Positions 35,070-45,770 are shown, numbered from the stretch's first letter. The stretch: 64,000 nt of DNA from Leisingera sp. S132 (GCF_025144465.1 NZ_CP083553.1:1672001-1736000); one strand, 5' to 3'. Notes: generated by a model not told the origin, from the sequence alone. Program-made: numbers and translations.

Positions 35070-35154
35070 AGTACGGCCGGCCTCTGGCGGCGCGTCCCCG
35101 TGCCGCGCCAATGGTGCGGCTGATGAGGTTAAGAAGGCTGCGTTCTTCCTGCAT
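35068..35154 (-). CDS. putative 28-residue leader ORF upstream of the MttB-like gene
   Basis: ATG 35154 is preceded by AGGAG at a spacing of about 5-6 bases, the best ribosome site in this region. The peptide begins MQEERSLLNLISRTIGAARG and ends in an Arg-rich tail (RAARGRPY). Its TGA stop merges with the 10-bp hairpin at 35043-35069, and the methyltransferase starts 47 bases later. It resembles a leader peptide, or a very small regulatory protein, in layout. Arg codons are frequent. Homology was not recognisable; it could be spurious. Confidence 0.4.
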   Translation of the reverse strand: MQEERSLLNLISRTIGAARGRAARGRPY

Positions 35155-35447
35155 GCGGTCTCCTGTTATCTTCGCGGCAGTTTGGCATGCATTTGCGAAG
35201 TTTCTAGCACGATAACGACCTTGGTGAAAAATGCGACATTTTTTTCATCACCCCCTTCGGAGGGCGGAGGTGAGCGTGAATAGTTGAAAAATTTCAGTGC
35301 TTTTTATGGTTAAACTGCATCTTTTAACGCTTCTTGCGAAGGCGGATTTCGGGCAGTCTTGGAACGAAATATTAAGCATTAATGCGTATAAATGGGGTCC
35401 TGGGGGGATGACGCGCTGAACGGCGCACTGCAAAAAGGCAAAACCAC
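35155..35447. other. 293-base divergent promoter region
   Basis: Between the minus-strand leader ORF and the plus-strand barrel gene. It contains an imperfect A/T-rich palindrome around 35223-35252 (GGTGAAAAATG ... CATTTTTTTCATCACC) and a small CCTTCGG hairpin just after it. No other gene seen. Confidence 0.4.
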
Positions 35448-35963
35448 ATGCCGATGGTTAGGATAACCAAACTCTGCCAAACGTTCGCTGCGGTTTTTTC
35501 CATTGCCGTTCTGCATGGGCAATCGGGTTCGGCTGAGGATCACGGACGCTCTGCTAATAACGGTTCAGATCCGTTTGCTTACAGCATTCCAGGGGGGCAA
35601 GGGCCTTCATTTGCTTTCGGGTATGGTGATGGATCTGAAGGGCTGATCTTGGGGGGCAGTGTGGCAACCGGGCAGACCGGGCCGCTCACACGGGTTCTGC
35701 AGGCGGATGAAACCCACCAGCTGCGCTTGCATGCCGGATACGGCTTTGGGTCCGCCACCGGCTTTGTAACTGTTGGCGGCCTTCAGGCCGAAGACTCGGG
35801 CCGCAGGCGCCACGGAACGCTGTTCGGGTTCGGCATGAGGGTTTCCTTGAACCGTGCGCTTCAGCTGACCGGGGAGTTGCTGCATCATGAGGCGGGCCCA
35901 AGGGATGGCAGTGGAAGCCCGCGCGGCGAAACCCTGGCTGTTGGTGCTGCGTTCCGGTTTTAG
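35448..35963 (+). CDS. predicted small outer-membrane beta-barrel-like protein
   Basis: 171 residues. A signal peptide covers ~1-30 (FAAVFSIAVLHGQSGSAE). Alternating Gly/aromatic strands follow (FAFGYGDGSEGLILGGSVAT, LRLHAGYGFGSATGFVTVGG), ending in AAFRF with a terminal Phe, the outer-membrane barrel insertion signature. It may be half of a larger barrel or an eight-strand type. The ribosome site is weak; ATG 35454 is an alternative. The next gene is of the same general type, suggesting an old pair. Family not identified. Confidence 0.6.
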   Translation: MPMVRITKLCQTFAAVFSIAVLHGQSGSAEDHGRSANNGSDPFAYSIPGGQGPSFAFGYGDGSEGLILGGSVATGQTGPLTRVLQADETHQLRLHAGYGFGSATGFVTVGGLQAEDSGRRRHGTLFGFGMRVSLNRALQLTGELLHHEAGPRDGSGSPRGETLAVGAAFRF

Positions 35964-36200
35964 ACGCACGGCGGCAGGCGCTTTCCCCGGCTCTAGGAAA
36001 AGCTTTTCTTTCTTTCAATAGTTTGGCGGATTTCCGCTTGCGGATTCCGGCGGAAAAGCGCGGCTGAATCCTGGATTTCGGCCACTCACCGCCAAGTCAA
36101 AGCTTGTGAACCGGGCGGCACTGGAAACTGCCAGGCAAAGACCTTTTGTAAGCGTCAACGGCGCACAGCCTGCGCCGGGACTGCAAAAGGAGAAGTCTGA

Positions 36201-36779
36201 ATGACTCGTTTCGTAGCTATGACAGCCATCGCAACCGTAATGGGCAGTGCGGCCTTTGCCGGCAACCTGGTTGAGCCGGTGGTCGAAGCCGCGCCGGCTC
36301 CGGCGCCGGTTGTGGTCAATGAGGGCGGCGATTGGACCGGGTTCTATCTGGGTGGCCAGGTGGGCCAGCTGGACGCGGATGCCAGCAATGGTGCCTCGGG
36401 TGATGATACCGCATACGGTATCCACGGCGGCTACAATCACGATTTTGGCCGTTTCGTGCTGGGCGGTGAACTTGACTATGACTCCACCGACCTGGATCTG
36501 GGCGGTGGCGCAACTGTTGACTCCGTGGCGCGCGCCAAGCTGAAAGCCGGCTATGACTTTGGCCGGGTGCTGGCCTATGTGACTGGCGGTGTGGCCGAGG
36601 CTGACAGCTCGCTGGGCAGCGAAACCGGCGACTTTTACGGTGTTGGCCTGGCTTATCAGGTGACCGACCAGTGGCAGGTCGGCGGCGAAGTGCTGGAACA
36701 TGACTTCGACCAGTTCGGCACCTCGGGCGTCGGCGCTGATGCGACATCCGTGTCGCTGCGCGCGTCCTTCAAGTTCTAA
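36201..36779 (+). CDS. outer-membrane beta-barrel protein (Omp25/OmpA-barrel-like)
   Basis: 192 residues. The signal peptide ends near AAFA-GN. A short Pro/Ala linker (APAPAPVVV) precedes the barrel, which begins WTGFYLGGQVGQL, with YGIHGGYNHDFGRFVLGGEL and further strands, and ends RASFKF with C-terminal Phe. WTGFYLGG is typical of the alphaproteobacterial Omp25/Omp31 barrel group. A strong AAAGGAG lies upstream. The stop codon region is duplicated (36770-36799), and a terminator follows. Confidence 0.85.
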   Translation: MTRFVAMTAIATVMGSAAFAGNLVEPVVEAAPAPAPVVVNEGGDWTGFYLGGQVGQLDADASNGASGDDTAYGIHGGYNHDFGRFVLGGELDYDSTDLDLGGGATVDSVARAKLKAGYDFGRVLAYVTGGVAEADSSLGSETGDFYGVGLAYQVTDQWQVGGEVLEHDFDQFGTSGVGADATSVSLRASFKF

Positions 36780-36799
36780 ACTGACAAGTTCTAAACTGA
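36770..36799 (+). repeat. 15-bp tandem duplication spanning the stop codon
   Basis: CAAGTTCTAAACTGA occurs twice head to tail (36770-36784 and 36785-36799). The first copy contains the last codons and TAA of the barrel gene; the second copy is untranslated. Confidence 0.9.
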
Positions 36800-37097
36800 T
36801 ATGAGTACCAGCGCGGCCCGCCTGTTCCGCCGCGCTGCTGGCCGCCCGGTCTGCACCCAAGGCAAACCGGGCGGCTTTTGCTGTTTGCAGCCGCCAAAAT
36901 GCTTGGCGGACCAGCATCTGCGTGCTAAGCAGCCTGCATGAACCAAAAATGCGCCACCATTATCTGCTGCATTACCTGCTGACATATCAGCGGGCTGGTT
37001 TCTGTCGTTTTCATTTTCCTGACAAGTTGCTAAGCCCGCGCTGCGCGCAAAGGGTAGTGCCTGCCGCTGTTGGCTGGGCATGCGAAAGGAACCGGGC
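36780..37097. other. 318-base intergenic region before cysS
   Basis: Contains the second copy of the 15-bp tandem repeat, the terminator at 36841-36879, and presumably the cysS promoter. No additional gene is supported. Confidence 0.4.
36841..36879 (+). terminator. rho-independent terminator of the barrel gene
   Basis: A perfect 10-bp stem (GCCGCCCGGT/ACCGGGCGGC) with a 15-base loop, followed by TTTT. Confidence 0.85.
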
Positions 37098-38662
37098 ATG
37101 GGAACCATGGACAGAGTGATCAAGCTGCAGAACACGAAGACCCGCAAGAAAGAGGTCTTTAAGCCGATCGACGCCGAAAACGTGCGGATGTATGTCTGCG
37201 GCCCCACGGTTTACGACCGGGCGCATCTGGGCAATGCACGCCCTGTGGTGGTGTTTGATGTTCTCTACAGGCTTCTGCGCGAGGTTTATGGCGCAGATAA
37301 AGTGACTTACGCCCGGAACTTCACCGACGTAGATGACAAGATCAACGCCCGCGCGGCGGAGAGCGGCCGGCCGATTGGCGATATTACCGCTGAGACGACG
37401 CAATGGTTCCTGGATGACATGGGCGAGCTTGGCGCGCTGGAGCCCAACCACATGCCGCGCGCGACCCAGTACATCCCGCAGATGGTGGCGATGATCGAGG
37501 AGCTGATTGCCAAGGGCCACGCCTATGCCGCCGAAGGCCACGTGCTGTTTGCGGTCGACAGCTGGAAAGAGCTGTATGGCAAGCTGTCGGGCCGGTCGGT
37601 TGATGACATGATTGCAGGCGCCCGGGTCGAGGTTGCGCCTTATAAGAAGAACCCGATGGATTTTGTGCTGTGGAAGCCCTCCAGCGATGATCTGCCGGGC
37701 TGGGACAGCCCCTGGGGCCGCGGGCGGCCGGGCTGGCATATCGAATGCTCGGCGATGTCTTACGAATTGCTGGGCGAGACCTTCGATATCCACGGCGGCG
37801 GCAACGACCTGATGTTCCCGCACCATGAAAACGAAATTGCGCAAAGCTGCTGCGCCAATGGCGATGATACTTTTGCGCGTTTCTGGCTGCACAATGAGAT
37901 GCTGCAGGTGGAGGGCAAGAAGATGTCCAAGTCCCTGGGCAACTTCTTTACTGTCCGCGATCTGCTCGATCAGGGCTATCCGGGTGAGGTGATCCGGTTG
38001 GTGTTCCTGCAGACCCATTACCGCAAGCCGATGGATTGGACCGACAAGAAGGCCAAGGAAGCCGAAGCCACGCTGCGCAAGTGGCGGGCGCTGACCGCGG
38101 GCATCGAACCCGCGCCCAGCGCTGCTGCCGCGGTCCTGGACGCGCTGGCGGATGACCTGAATTCTGCCGGAGCGATTTCTGAGCTGCACAAGCTGGCGGC
38201 ATCCGGCGATGCTGCCGGGCTGCTGTCCTCGGCCCAGATGATGGGCCTGCTAAGGGAAGAGATGGGTGCATGGGCAACTCAACCTGAAGCCGACGAGGAA
38301 TTCGAGGAACGTATCAACAGCCTCGTCTCTGCCAGAATGACTGCACGTGCACAGAAAGAATGGGCAAAAGCCGATGCTATTCGCGGGTTTTTGAATATGG
38401 CCGGCGTTGTGGTGGAAGATGGGCAAGGAACTGATTGGCGTGTAAGTTTTGAGCATGAAGCTCTCGGCTGGCTGGCCTTATCCCGTCCAGTTCTGGATGG
38501 AAAGCTAACCATGAGCGTAGCTGAGTTGAACAGCGAAGCCGATGCTCGCAACCTAGAATTTGAGCTAGACGCGAAGGGGTACTGGCGCAACGTGATTTGT
38601 TCCGGGGAACCTTCTGGAATTCAAGAACGATTTCTGTCCTATGCAGAAAGAGAGCTAGCCTG

Positions 38663-38663
<1 letters not shown>
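37098..38663 (+). CDS. cysS: cysteinyl-tRNA synthetase with C-terminal extension
   Basis: 521 residues from ATG 37098 ([11 protein letters not shown]), with AAAGGA at 8 bases. The class I signatures are RAHLGNAR (HIGH equivalent) and KMSKSLGNF, and zinc ligands occur near [11 protein letters not shown] and [10 protein letters not shown]. It charges tRNA-Cys. The usual protein ends soon after the anticodon-binding domain (~460 aa, at [14 protein letters not shown] here). About 60-65 further residues follow, ending in SYAERELA, and from ~38270 on the DNA is visibly more A/T-rich with different codon choice. The stop overlaps cimA by one base. Confidence 0.95.
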
Positions 38664-40286
<1,623 letters not shown>

Positions 40287-40297
<11 letters not shown>

Positions 40298-41063
40298 CGC
40301 CGACCTGACGGCCTGCGCGGAGCTGGTTCAGAAGAGCGACCCGGACCGTTTTCTGTCGACCATGGCGGCGCCGGTCCAGGCGCGGCCGCTGCTGTTTGCG
40401 CTTTATGCCTTCAATGTCGAGCTGGCGCGGGCGCCGTGGGCCAGCCAGGAAAGCATGATTGCCGAAATGCGGGTGCAATGGTGGCGCGACGTGGGGGCGG
40501 AGATCGCCGAGGTCAAGCCGGTCCGCCGCCACTATGTTGCGACGCCGCTTTCCAAGCTGCTGAAGCCTGAACTGGCGGCCTGTATCGACGGTATGGCCGA
40601 GGCGCGGCGTTGGGATATTTACAAGGATCCCTTTGAGGATCAGGCGGAGTTTGACGGCTATATCGACCGGACCAGCGGATCGCTGATGTGGATGGCAGCA
40701 AGGTCTTTGGGGGAGGCGGATGAGTCTGTGGTCCGGGACTTCGGCTATGGCGCAGGTATTGCCAGCTGGCTGCGCGCAATCCCTGAACTGGAAGCGCAGA
40801 AACGGATCCCGCTGCTCGACGGCACCTTGGAAGGTGTGCAAGCTTTGGCGCGCAAGGGGCTGGAAAAGCTGAGTAAAGCGAGAGTGCGAAGAGCCGATGT
40901 TTCGAAAGCTGCAGGAGTTGCTTTGCTGGCGGGATGGCAGGCTGAGGCGGTTCTGAAACAGGCCATCCGGCAGCCTGACCGGGTGGCGCAGGGTGCTCTT
41001 GGTCAAAGTGAGTTCCGGCGCCGGATGGGGCTGATGCGGCGTGCAGTCACCGGGCGCTGGTAA
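40287..41063 (+). CDS. squalene/phytoene synthase family protein (NDUFAF6-like)
   Basis: 258 residues from ATG 40287 (MQFDADLTACAELVQ); ATG 40263 is an alternative giving 266. The all-helical trans-IPPS fold is recognisable from LLFALYAFNVELARA, MRVQWWRDV and YIDRTSGSLMWMAARSLG. The Asp-rich DxxxD motifs of true phytoene/squalene synthases are not evident, which matches the NDUFAF6 group, linked to complex I assembly in mitochondria. A role in respiratory complex assembly is inference. It overlaps cimA by 11 bases. Confidence 0.78.
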
Positions 41064-41080
41064 AGTACTTCGATGAAACA

Positions 41081-41108
41081 ACAAAGGCGCCCGTTTGGGC
41101 GCCTTTGT
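41081..41108. terminator. bidirectional terminator between convergent genes
   Basis: A perfect 12-bp stem (ACAAAGGCGCCC/GGGCGCCTTTGT) with a GTTT loop. It serves the cysS-cimA operon and the MFS gene. Confidence 0.88.
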
Positions 41109-41133
41109 TACTCTAGCTTTCAAGCAGAAACGG

Positions 41134-42351
41134 TCAGGCTTCCTTGGGCCGCATCACCAGCCACATCAGCGCTCCGCCTGCCAGCACCAGGAACGGCGCC
41201 ATCGCCATGTTGACCGCGTTCCAGCCGTCCACCGGATTGCCGCCGGAGCAGTTCATCAACCCGCCGGAGGCCAGTGACGCCATGGTGACGCCGCCAAATA
41301 CCAGCAGGTCGTTCAATCCCTGCATCCGGCCTTTTTCGTGGCTGTCATGGGCGCCGGCCAGCATGGTGGTTGCACCAATGAAACCGAAGTTCCAACCAAG
41401 GCCGAGCAATACAAGCGCGATGAAGAAGTTTTCCAGATCAACGCCTTGCAGCGCAACGGCGCCGGCGCCGGCAAGAATGACCAGACCTGCGGCGACGATC
41501 TTTTCCACGCCGAAGCGGGCAATCAGGTGCCCGGTAAAAAAGGACGGCACATACATCGCTAAAACGTGGAACATCACCACATCGGAGGCATTGCCCTGAG
41601 TGAAACCGCACCCTACCACGGCCAGCGGGGTCGATGTCATGACTAGGTTCATCAATGCGTAGGAAACCATTGCACAGATTACCGAGACGGCAATAACTGG
41701 CGTTTTCAGCAGTTCGAGACGGCTGCGCCCTTTGGGGCTGTCATGACTGGGCGCTGGTGGTTTGGGAATATCCAAAAGCAGAAACAGCGCTGCGCCGAAC
41801 ACATTGACGGCAATCACGGTCAGATAAGTGCCAAGAAACGGAATAACAAAAGCTTGGCTGGTCAGCTTGACCAGTTGCGGGCCGATCAGCGCAGCTGCAA
41901 GGCCTCCGGCCATCACATAGGAAATCGCCTTGGGGCGGAATGCTTCAGAGGCGGTGTCCGCGGCTGCGAAACGATAGAAGCCATGTGCGCTCATGTAGAC
42001 GCCGGTCATCAGGCTGCCGAGCAGGAAGACCGGGAAGGAGCCGAGATAGAGCCCGTAGGCGCCGACCAGGCCCCCCATTGCGCCAAAGGCGGCGCCGGTG
42101 AAGAAACCGGCGCGGCGGCCCCAGCGCTGCATGATGGCTGAGATAGGCGTGGCCGCCAGCATCGAGCCGCCCACGATCAGCGAGATGGGCAGCGTTGCAA
42201 AGCAGGGGTTGGAGGCCAGCGATTGGCCGGCAAGACCGCCAATGATGAAGATCATCGGCATCTGCGCACCGAGGATTGCCTGGGCCAGCACCAGGATGGC
42301 AACGTTTTTCTTGGCGACCGTGTCGCTGGGGGTGGTCATGGTCATGCTCAT
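41134..42351 (-). CDS. MFS transporter
   Basis: 405 residues with about twelve hydrophobic segments. The motif after TM2 is ISAIMQRWGRRAGFFTG (MFS motif A-like). A cytoplasmic loop between halves (PKPPAPSHDSPKGRSRLELL) and a second A-like motif (LIARFGVEKIV) follow. It is an inner-membrane secondary transporter; substrate unknown. Several Met codons lie at the start (MSMTMTT), so the exact start is uncertain. Divergent from the glycosylase gene. Confidence 0.88.
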   Translation of the reverse strand: MSMTMTTPSDTVAKKNVAILVLAQAILGAQMPMIFIIGGLAGQSLASNPCFATLPISLIVGGSMLAATPISAIMQRWGRRAGFFTGAAFGAMGGLVGAYGLYLGSFPVFLLGSLMTGVYMSAHGFYRFAAADTASEAFRPKAISYVMAGGLAAALIGPQLVKLTSQAFVIPFLGTYLTVIAVNVFGAALFLLLDIPKPPAPSHDSPKGRSRLELLKTPVIAVSVICAMVSYALMNLVMTSTPLAVVGCGFTQGNASDVVMFHVLAMYVPSFFTGHLIARFGVEKIVAAGLVILAGAGAVALQGVDLENFFIALVLLGLGWNFGFIGATTMLAGAHDSHEKGRMQGLNDLLVFGGVTMASLASGGLMNCSGGNPVDGWNAVNMAMAPFLVLAGGALMWLVMRPKEA

Positions 42352-42438
42352 ATGGGATGCGTAGCGGTGAACCGCATGCGGGGCAAGACGCTTGCCGCGC
42401 TGGAGGGCCGCCCATTTGCCGCGGCCAAGGGGGGTGAC

Positions 42439-43098
42439 GTGGCGTCAGAACAGCCGAAGTTTCTGCCGGGTGCGGGCCGGATCATTCAATGCGGCGACTG
42501 CGTCTCCGAGGGTGCTGAATGGCTGGCGGCACAGGACCTCCGGTTTGCCGACGCGCTGGAACTGACCGGTCCGCTGCCCTTGCGGCGCAAGCCCGAAGGG
42601 TTCGCTGAACTGCTGAGCGCTATTGTCAGCCAGCAGGTGAGCGTTGCTTCTGCAAATGCGATCTGGAAACGGATGAAGGACGCCAAGCTGACAGGGCCGC
42701 GCAAGATCCTGCGGGCAACGGACGATGATCTGCGTGCAGCCGGTCTCAGCCGTCAGAAGATACGCTATGCCCGGGCACTTTCTGAGGCGCGTATTGATTT
42801 CAACGCGTTGCGCAATGCTCCTGATGCGGAGGTAATCGCTACGCTGGTGCAGGTGCCAGGGATCGGCGTCTGGACGGCGGAGATTTACGCGATGTTTTCG
42901 CTGGGCCGCGCAGACGTGTTTGCCCATGGCGACCTGGCCCTGCAGGAGGCGGCGCGGGTCCTGTTCAGTCTGCCTGAACGCCCCAAGGAGCGGGAGATGC
43001 GGCAAATCGCGGAAGCCTGGTCACCGTGGCGGTCGGTTGCGGCGCGCATTCTGTGGGCCTATTACCGGGTGGCGAAGGACAGGGAAGGAATCCGATGA
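42439..43098 (+). CDS. DNA-3-methyladenine glycosylase II-like (AlkA, HhH-GPD)
   Basis: 219 residues if started at GTG 42439, which has AAGGGGGG just upstream; a longer ATG frame from 42376 lacks a ribosome site and homologous sequence. HhH-GPD fold: LLSAIVSQQVSVASANAIWK, helix-hairpin-helix VQVPGIGVWTAEIYAMF and catalytic Asp in VFAHGDLALQEA. It excises alkylated purines. It overlaps the downstream esterase gene by 4 bases. Confidence 0.9.
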   Translation: MASEQPKFLPGAGRIIQCGDCVSEGAEWLAAQDLRFADALELTGPLPLRRKPEGFAELLSAIVSQQVSVASANAIWKRMKDAKLTGPRKILRATDDDLRAAGLSRQKIRYARALSEARIDFNALRNAPDAEVIATLVQVPGIGVWTAEIYAMFSLGRADVFAHGDLALQEAARVLFSLPERPKEREMRQIAEAWSPWRSVAARILWAYYRVAKDREGIR

Positions 43099-43760
43099 CT
43101 CGTGTACTGAATGCCGGCCGCAAGGAGCCGCTCTCCGGCGAAACCCGCTCCGTTGTGGTGTTCCTGCATGGCTATGGCGCCAATGGCGCGGACCTGCTGG
43201 GGCTGGCCGATCCGCTGGGCGAACATCTGCCGGATACGCTGTTTGTCGCACCCGATGCGCCAGAGGCCTGCGCCGGTGCGCCGTTCGGCTTCCAGTGGTT
43301 CCCTATTCCATGGATCGACGGTTCCTCGGAAGAGGAAAGCATGCGCGGGATGCAGGCCGCGGTCGAGGACCTGAATGCTTTCCTGGATGCGCTTATGGTC
43401 GACGAGGACGTGCTGCCAGAGCAGGTGGTTCTCTTCGGGTTCAGCCAGGGCACGATGATGAGCCTGCACGTGGCACCTCGGCGAGAGGACGCAATATCCG
43501 GGATTGTCGCATTTTCCGGCCGTCTGCTGGCGCCGGAGCTGCTGAAGGATGAGGCGGTGTCCAAAATGCCGGTTCTACTGGTGCATGGCGATCAGGACGA
43601 CGTGGTGCCGGTGCAGTCACTGCCTGAGGCCGCCGAAGCGCTGCAAGAGGCGGGTTTTCAGGATGTCTTTGCACACATCCAGAAGGGCACTGCCCATGGA
43701 ATCGCGCCGGATGGCCTGAGCGTTGCCTTGGCCTTCATGCGGGACAAGCTGAGCCTGTAA
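43095..43760 (+). CDS. alpha/beta hydrolase, phospholipase/carboxylesterase family
   Basis: 221 residues from ATG 43095 with GGAAGGA upstream. Abhydrolase_2 family: oxyanion region VVFLHGYGANG, nucleophile elbow GFSQG, Asp in HGDQDDVVP and His in GTAHGIAP. Likely a cytosolic esterase or acyl-protein thioesterase-like enzyme; substrate unknown. Translationally coupled to the alkA-like gene (ATGA), though the pairing has no obvious pathway logic. Confidence 0.9.
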   Translation: MTRVLNAGRKEPLSGETRSVVVFLHGYGANGADLLGLADPLGEHLPDTLFVAPDAPEACAGAPFGFQWFPIPWIDGSSEEESMRGMQAAVEDLNAFLDALMVDEDVLPEQVVLFGFSQGTMMSLHVAPRREDAISGIVAFSGRLLAPELLKDEAVSKMPVLLVHGDQDDVVPVQSLPEAAEALQEAGFQDVFAHIQKGTAHGIAPDGLSVALAFMRDKLSL

Positions 43761-43792
43761 GCCGCTGAATTGAAGCTGGATTGTTCTGTGGG

Positions 43793-44215
43793 TCAATAGG
43801 CCCACAGATGCGGCTCGGCAATCTCGAGCGAGTTTCCGGCGGGATCGCGGAAATAGACCGACCGCGCGCCGCTGGGCCAGTCAAATTCGGATTCGATCTC
43901 CACGCCGGCCGCCAGCAGCCGGGCGCGCATCAGGAGCAGCGCTTCCCTCGGCTGGGAGAAACACAGATGCCCCGGCCCGCGGGCGCCATGCGGCGGCACC
44001 GGCAATCGCGGATTTCCGGGCGGCTTCACGGTCTCGGCAGCATTGAAAAGCAGCACGACGGCACTGCCGCAGCGGAAAAACACATGCCGGTTGCCGACCC
44101 GCTGGATGCATTCGAGCCCCAGCAGGCTGCCGTAGAACTCTTCAGCCGCGTCCAGATTGTCGACATAAAGCGACGCTTCCAGAATGGCATCGGGGGCAGG
44201 GGCTTGAGGCAGCAT
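43793..44215 (-). CDS. VOC-superfamily (glyoxalase/dioxygenase-fold) protein
   Basis: 140 residues, one full VOC module: ILEASLYVDNLDAAEEFYGS at the start and SVYFRDPAGNSLEIAEPHLW at the end, with the terminal Glu of a metal site. Catalytic function (glyoxalase, fosfomycin or ring-cleavage type) cannot be set by eye. It lies downstream of the pseudouridine synthase gene with a 12-base gap, so likely cotranscribed. Confidence 0.85.
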   Translation of the reverse strand: MLPQAPAPDAILEASLYVDNLDAAEEFYGSLLGLECIQRVGNRHVFFRCGSAVVLLFNAAETVKPPGNPRLPVPPHGARGPGHLCFSQPREALLLMRARLLAAGVEIESEFDWPSGARSVYFRDPAGNSLEIAEPHLWAY

Positions 44216-44227
44216 GAAGACAGGCTA

Positions 44228-44881
44228 TCAGCGGCGCCGGGGCCTGTCACCTTTTGCCGGGCGCGGTGATGCCGCCTTGGGCCTGCGCGGCGGCTTTTGC
44301 GAGGGTTTGGGCGGGCCGGGCACACGCGGTGGCTCCAGGTCCTCCCAGGCGCCCTGCGCCAGCCCGTCCAGTGTCCAGGCGCCAATGCTGTAGCGGATCA
44401 GCCTCAAGGTTGGATGCCCGACAGCGGCAGTCATGCGCCGCACCTGCCGGTTGCGGCCTTCGCGGATGGTGAGCGCGATCCAGCTATCTGGAACGGTCTT
44501 GCGCACCCGGACGGGCGGTGTACGCGCCCAGAGCCCGGGCGGTTCCGGGATCACCTGCACCTTGGCGGGCCGGGTCTTGCCGTCCTTCAGATCAACGCCT
44601 TCCGCCAGCAGCCTGAGTGCATCGGCGCTGGGAATGCCCTCTACCTGGACCCAATAGGTCTTGTCCATCTTGTGCTTGGGGTCGGTGATCCAGGATTGCA
44701 GGCGGCCATCGTCCGTCAGCAGCATCAAGCCTTCGCTGTCGCGGTCAAGGCGGCCTGCCGCATAGACGCCGGGGCAATCAATATACCGGCTGAGCGTCGG
44801 CCGCGGGCTGTCCTGGCTGCCGCTGTCGGTGAATTGCGGCAGAACGTCAAAAGGTTTGTTGAAGCGGATCAGGCGGGTCAT
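44228..44881 (-). CDS. pseudouridine synthase, RluE/RsuA family
   Basis: 217 residues. Catalytic Asp in AAGRLDRDSEGLMLLTDDG (RLDxxxxG motif) and the basic C-terminal block IREGRNRQVRRMTAAVGHPT. It has no N-terminal S4 domain, as in RluE, which modifies U2457 of 23S rRNA in E. coli. The C-terminal ~35 residues are Pro/Lys/Arg-rich and disordered. The start lies 66 bases from the Pho-box array at 44927-44964, in the opposite orientation. Confidence 0.9.
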   Translation of the reverse strand: MTRLIRFNKPFDVLPQFTDSGSQDSPRPTLSRYIDCPGVYAAGRLDRDSEGLMLLTDDGRLQSWITDPKHKMDKTYWVQVEGIPSADALRLLAEGVDLKDGKTRPAKVQVIPEPPGLWARTPPVRVRKTVPDSWIALTIREGRNRQVRRMTAAVGHPTLRLIRYSIGAWTLDGLAQGAWEDLEPPRVPGPPKPSQKPPRRPKAASPRPAKGDRPRRR

Positions 44882-44926
44882 GGCTGCGCAATAGGCGGAC
44901 TGGGGCGGCAGGGCAAGAGGCTGTCC

Positions 44927-44964
44927 CTGTTACAGCCTGTGGATAACTGTCATGGGCCTGTCAT
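44927..44964 (+). promoter_or_regulatory. Pho-box array upstream of the HNH nuclease gene
   Basis: CTGTCAT at 44947 and 44958 with 4 bases between is a perfect PhoB box. Two further related 7-mers, CTGTTAC (44927) and CTGTGGA (44937), continue the repeat at 10-base steps upstream. It lies between the divergent rluE-like and HNH genes; the repeat direction points toward the HNH gene at 45112. This predicts PhoB control. Confidence 0.75.
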
Positions 44965-45111
44965 GGAATCAGCGCAGCTTGCTCCCGACATATTGTGGGT
45001 CATTGGGGCTTGTCAGGTGCCAACCACGATATATAGTCAAATCTAGGCTGGGGCGGGTTCCCCGCTCTGGTTCCGGGAAACGGAAGATCAGGGCGAGGAA
45101 GACGTTCAAAG

Positions 45112-45696
45112 ATGGATGGCGATTTCAGAGCAGAGTTTGTCAGATCTCCGGGGGCGCTAAAACAGCACCCGGCACTGGTTTTGAATGCGGATTACCGGCC
45201 GCTTTCCTATTATCCGCTGTCTCTTTGGTCGTGGCAGGACGCGGTCAAGGCAGCCTGGCTCGACCGGGTGGCCATCGTGGCGGAATATGACGAAGTGGTG
45301 CACAGTCCGAGTACAGAGATCCGAATACCGTCTGTGGTGGTTCTGAAAGATTATGTGAAACCTCAAAAGCGCGTGGCCTTCACGCGCTTTAATTTGTTTT
45401 TGCGGGATGAATTCTGCTGCCAGTATTGCGGCAGCAAAGGGGAGCTGACGTTTGACCACGTGGTGCCGCGGGCGGCCGGCGGTGTGACCAGCTGGGAAAA
45501 TGTCGTTGCCGCCTGCAGCCCCTGCAACCTCAAGAAAGGGTCAAAGTCGCTGCACCGGGCTGGGATGTCGCTGCGCAAGCCGCCGCGCCGGCCCGGAGCT
45601 GAGGAATTGCGGAATACCGGGCGCAAGTTCCCTCCGAACCACCTGCATGAAAGCTGGATGGATTTCCTGTACTGGGATACGGAGCTGGATGCCTGA
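45112..45696 (+). CDS. HNH endonuclease family protein
   Basis: 194 residues. The HNH core lies at ~100-145: zinc knuckle CCQYCG, catalytic HVVPRAAGG (DHxxPR type), ENVVAACSPCN as the second CxxC plus Asn. The N-terminal ~95 residues (PALVLNADYRPLSYYPLSLW, SVVVLKDYVKPQKRVAFTR) are those of a widespread bacterial HNH family of unknown role. It has no signal peptide, so it is cytoplasmic. The Pho-box array 148 bases upstream suggests phosphate-starvation control, which would be unusual for this family. Confidence 0.88.
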   Translation: MDGDFRAEFVRSPGALKQHPALVLNADYRPLSYYPLSLWSWQDAVKAAWLDRVAIVAEYDEVVHSPSTEIRIPSVVVLKDYVKPQKRVAFTRFNLFLRDEFCCQYCGSKGELTFDHVVPRAAGGVTSWENVVAACSPCNLKKGSKSLHRAGMSLRKPPRRPGAEELRNTGRKFPPNHLHESWMDFLYWDTELDA

Positions 45697-45770
45697 AGGC
45701 CGAAGACAAAGCCCTTTCGTTTCTGAAAAGACCGCCAGAGCAAGTCGCCCTGCACTCTGGAAGCGAAGTG

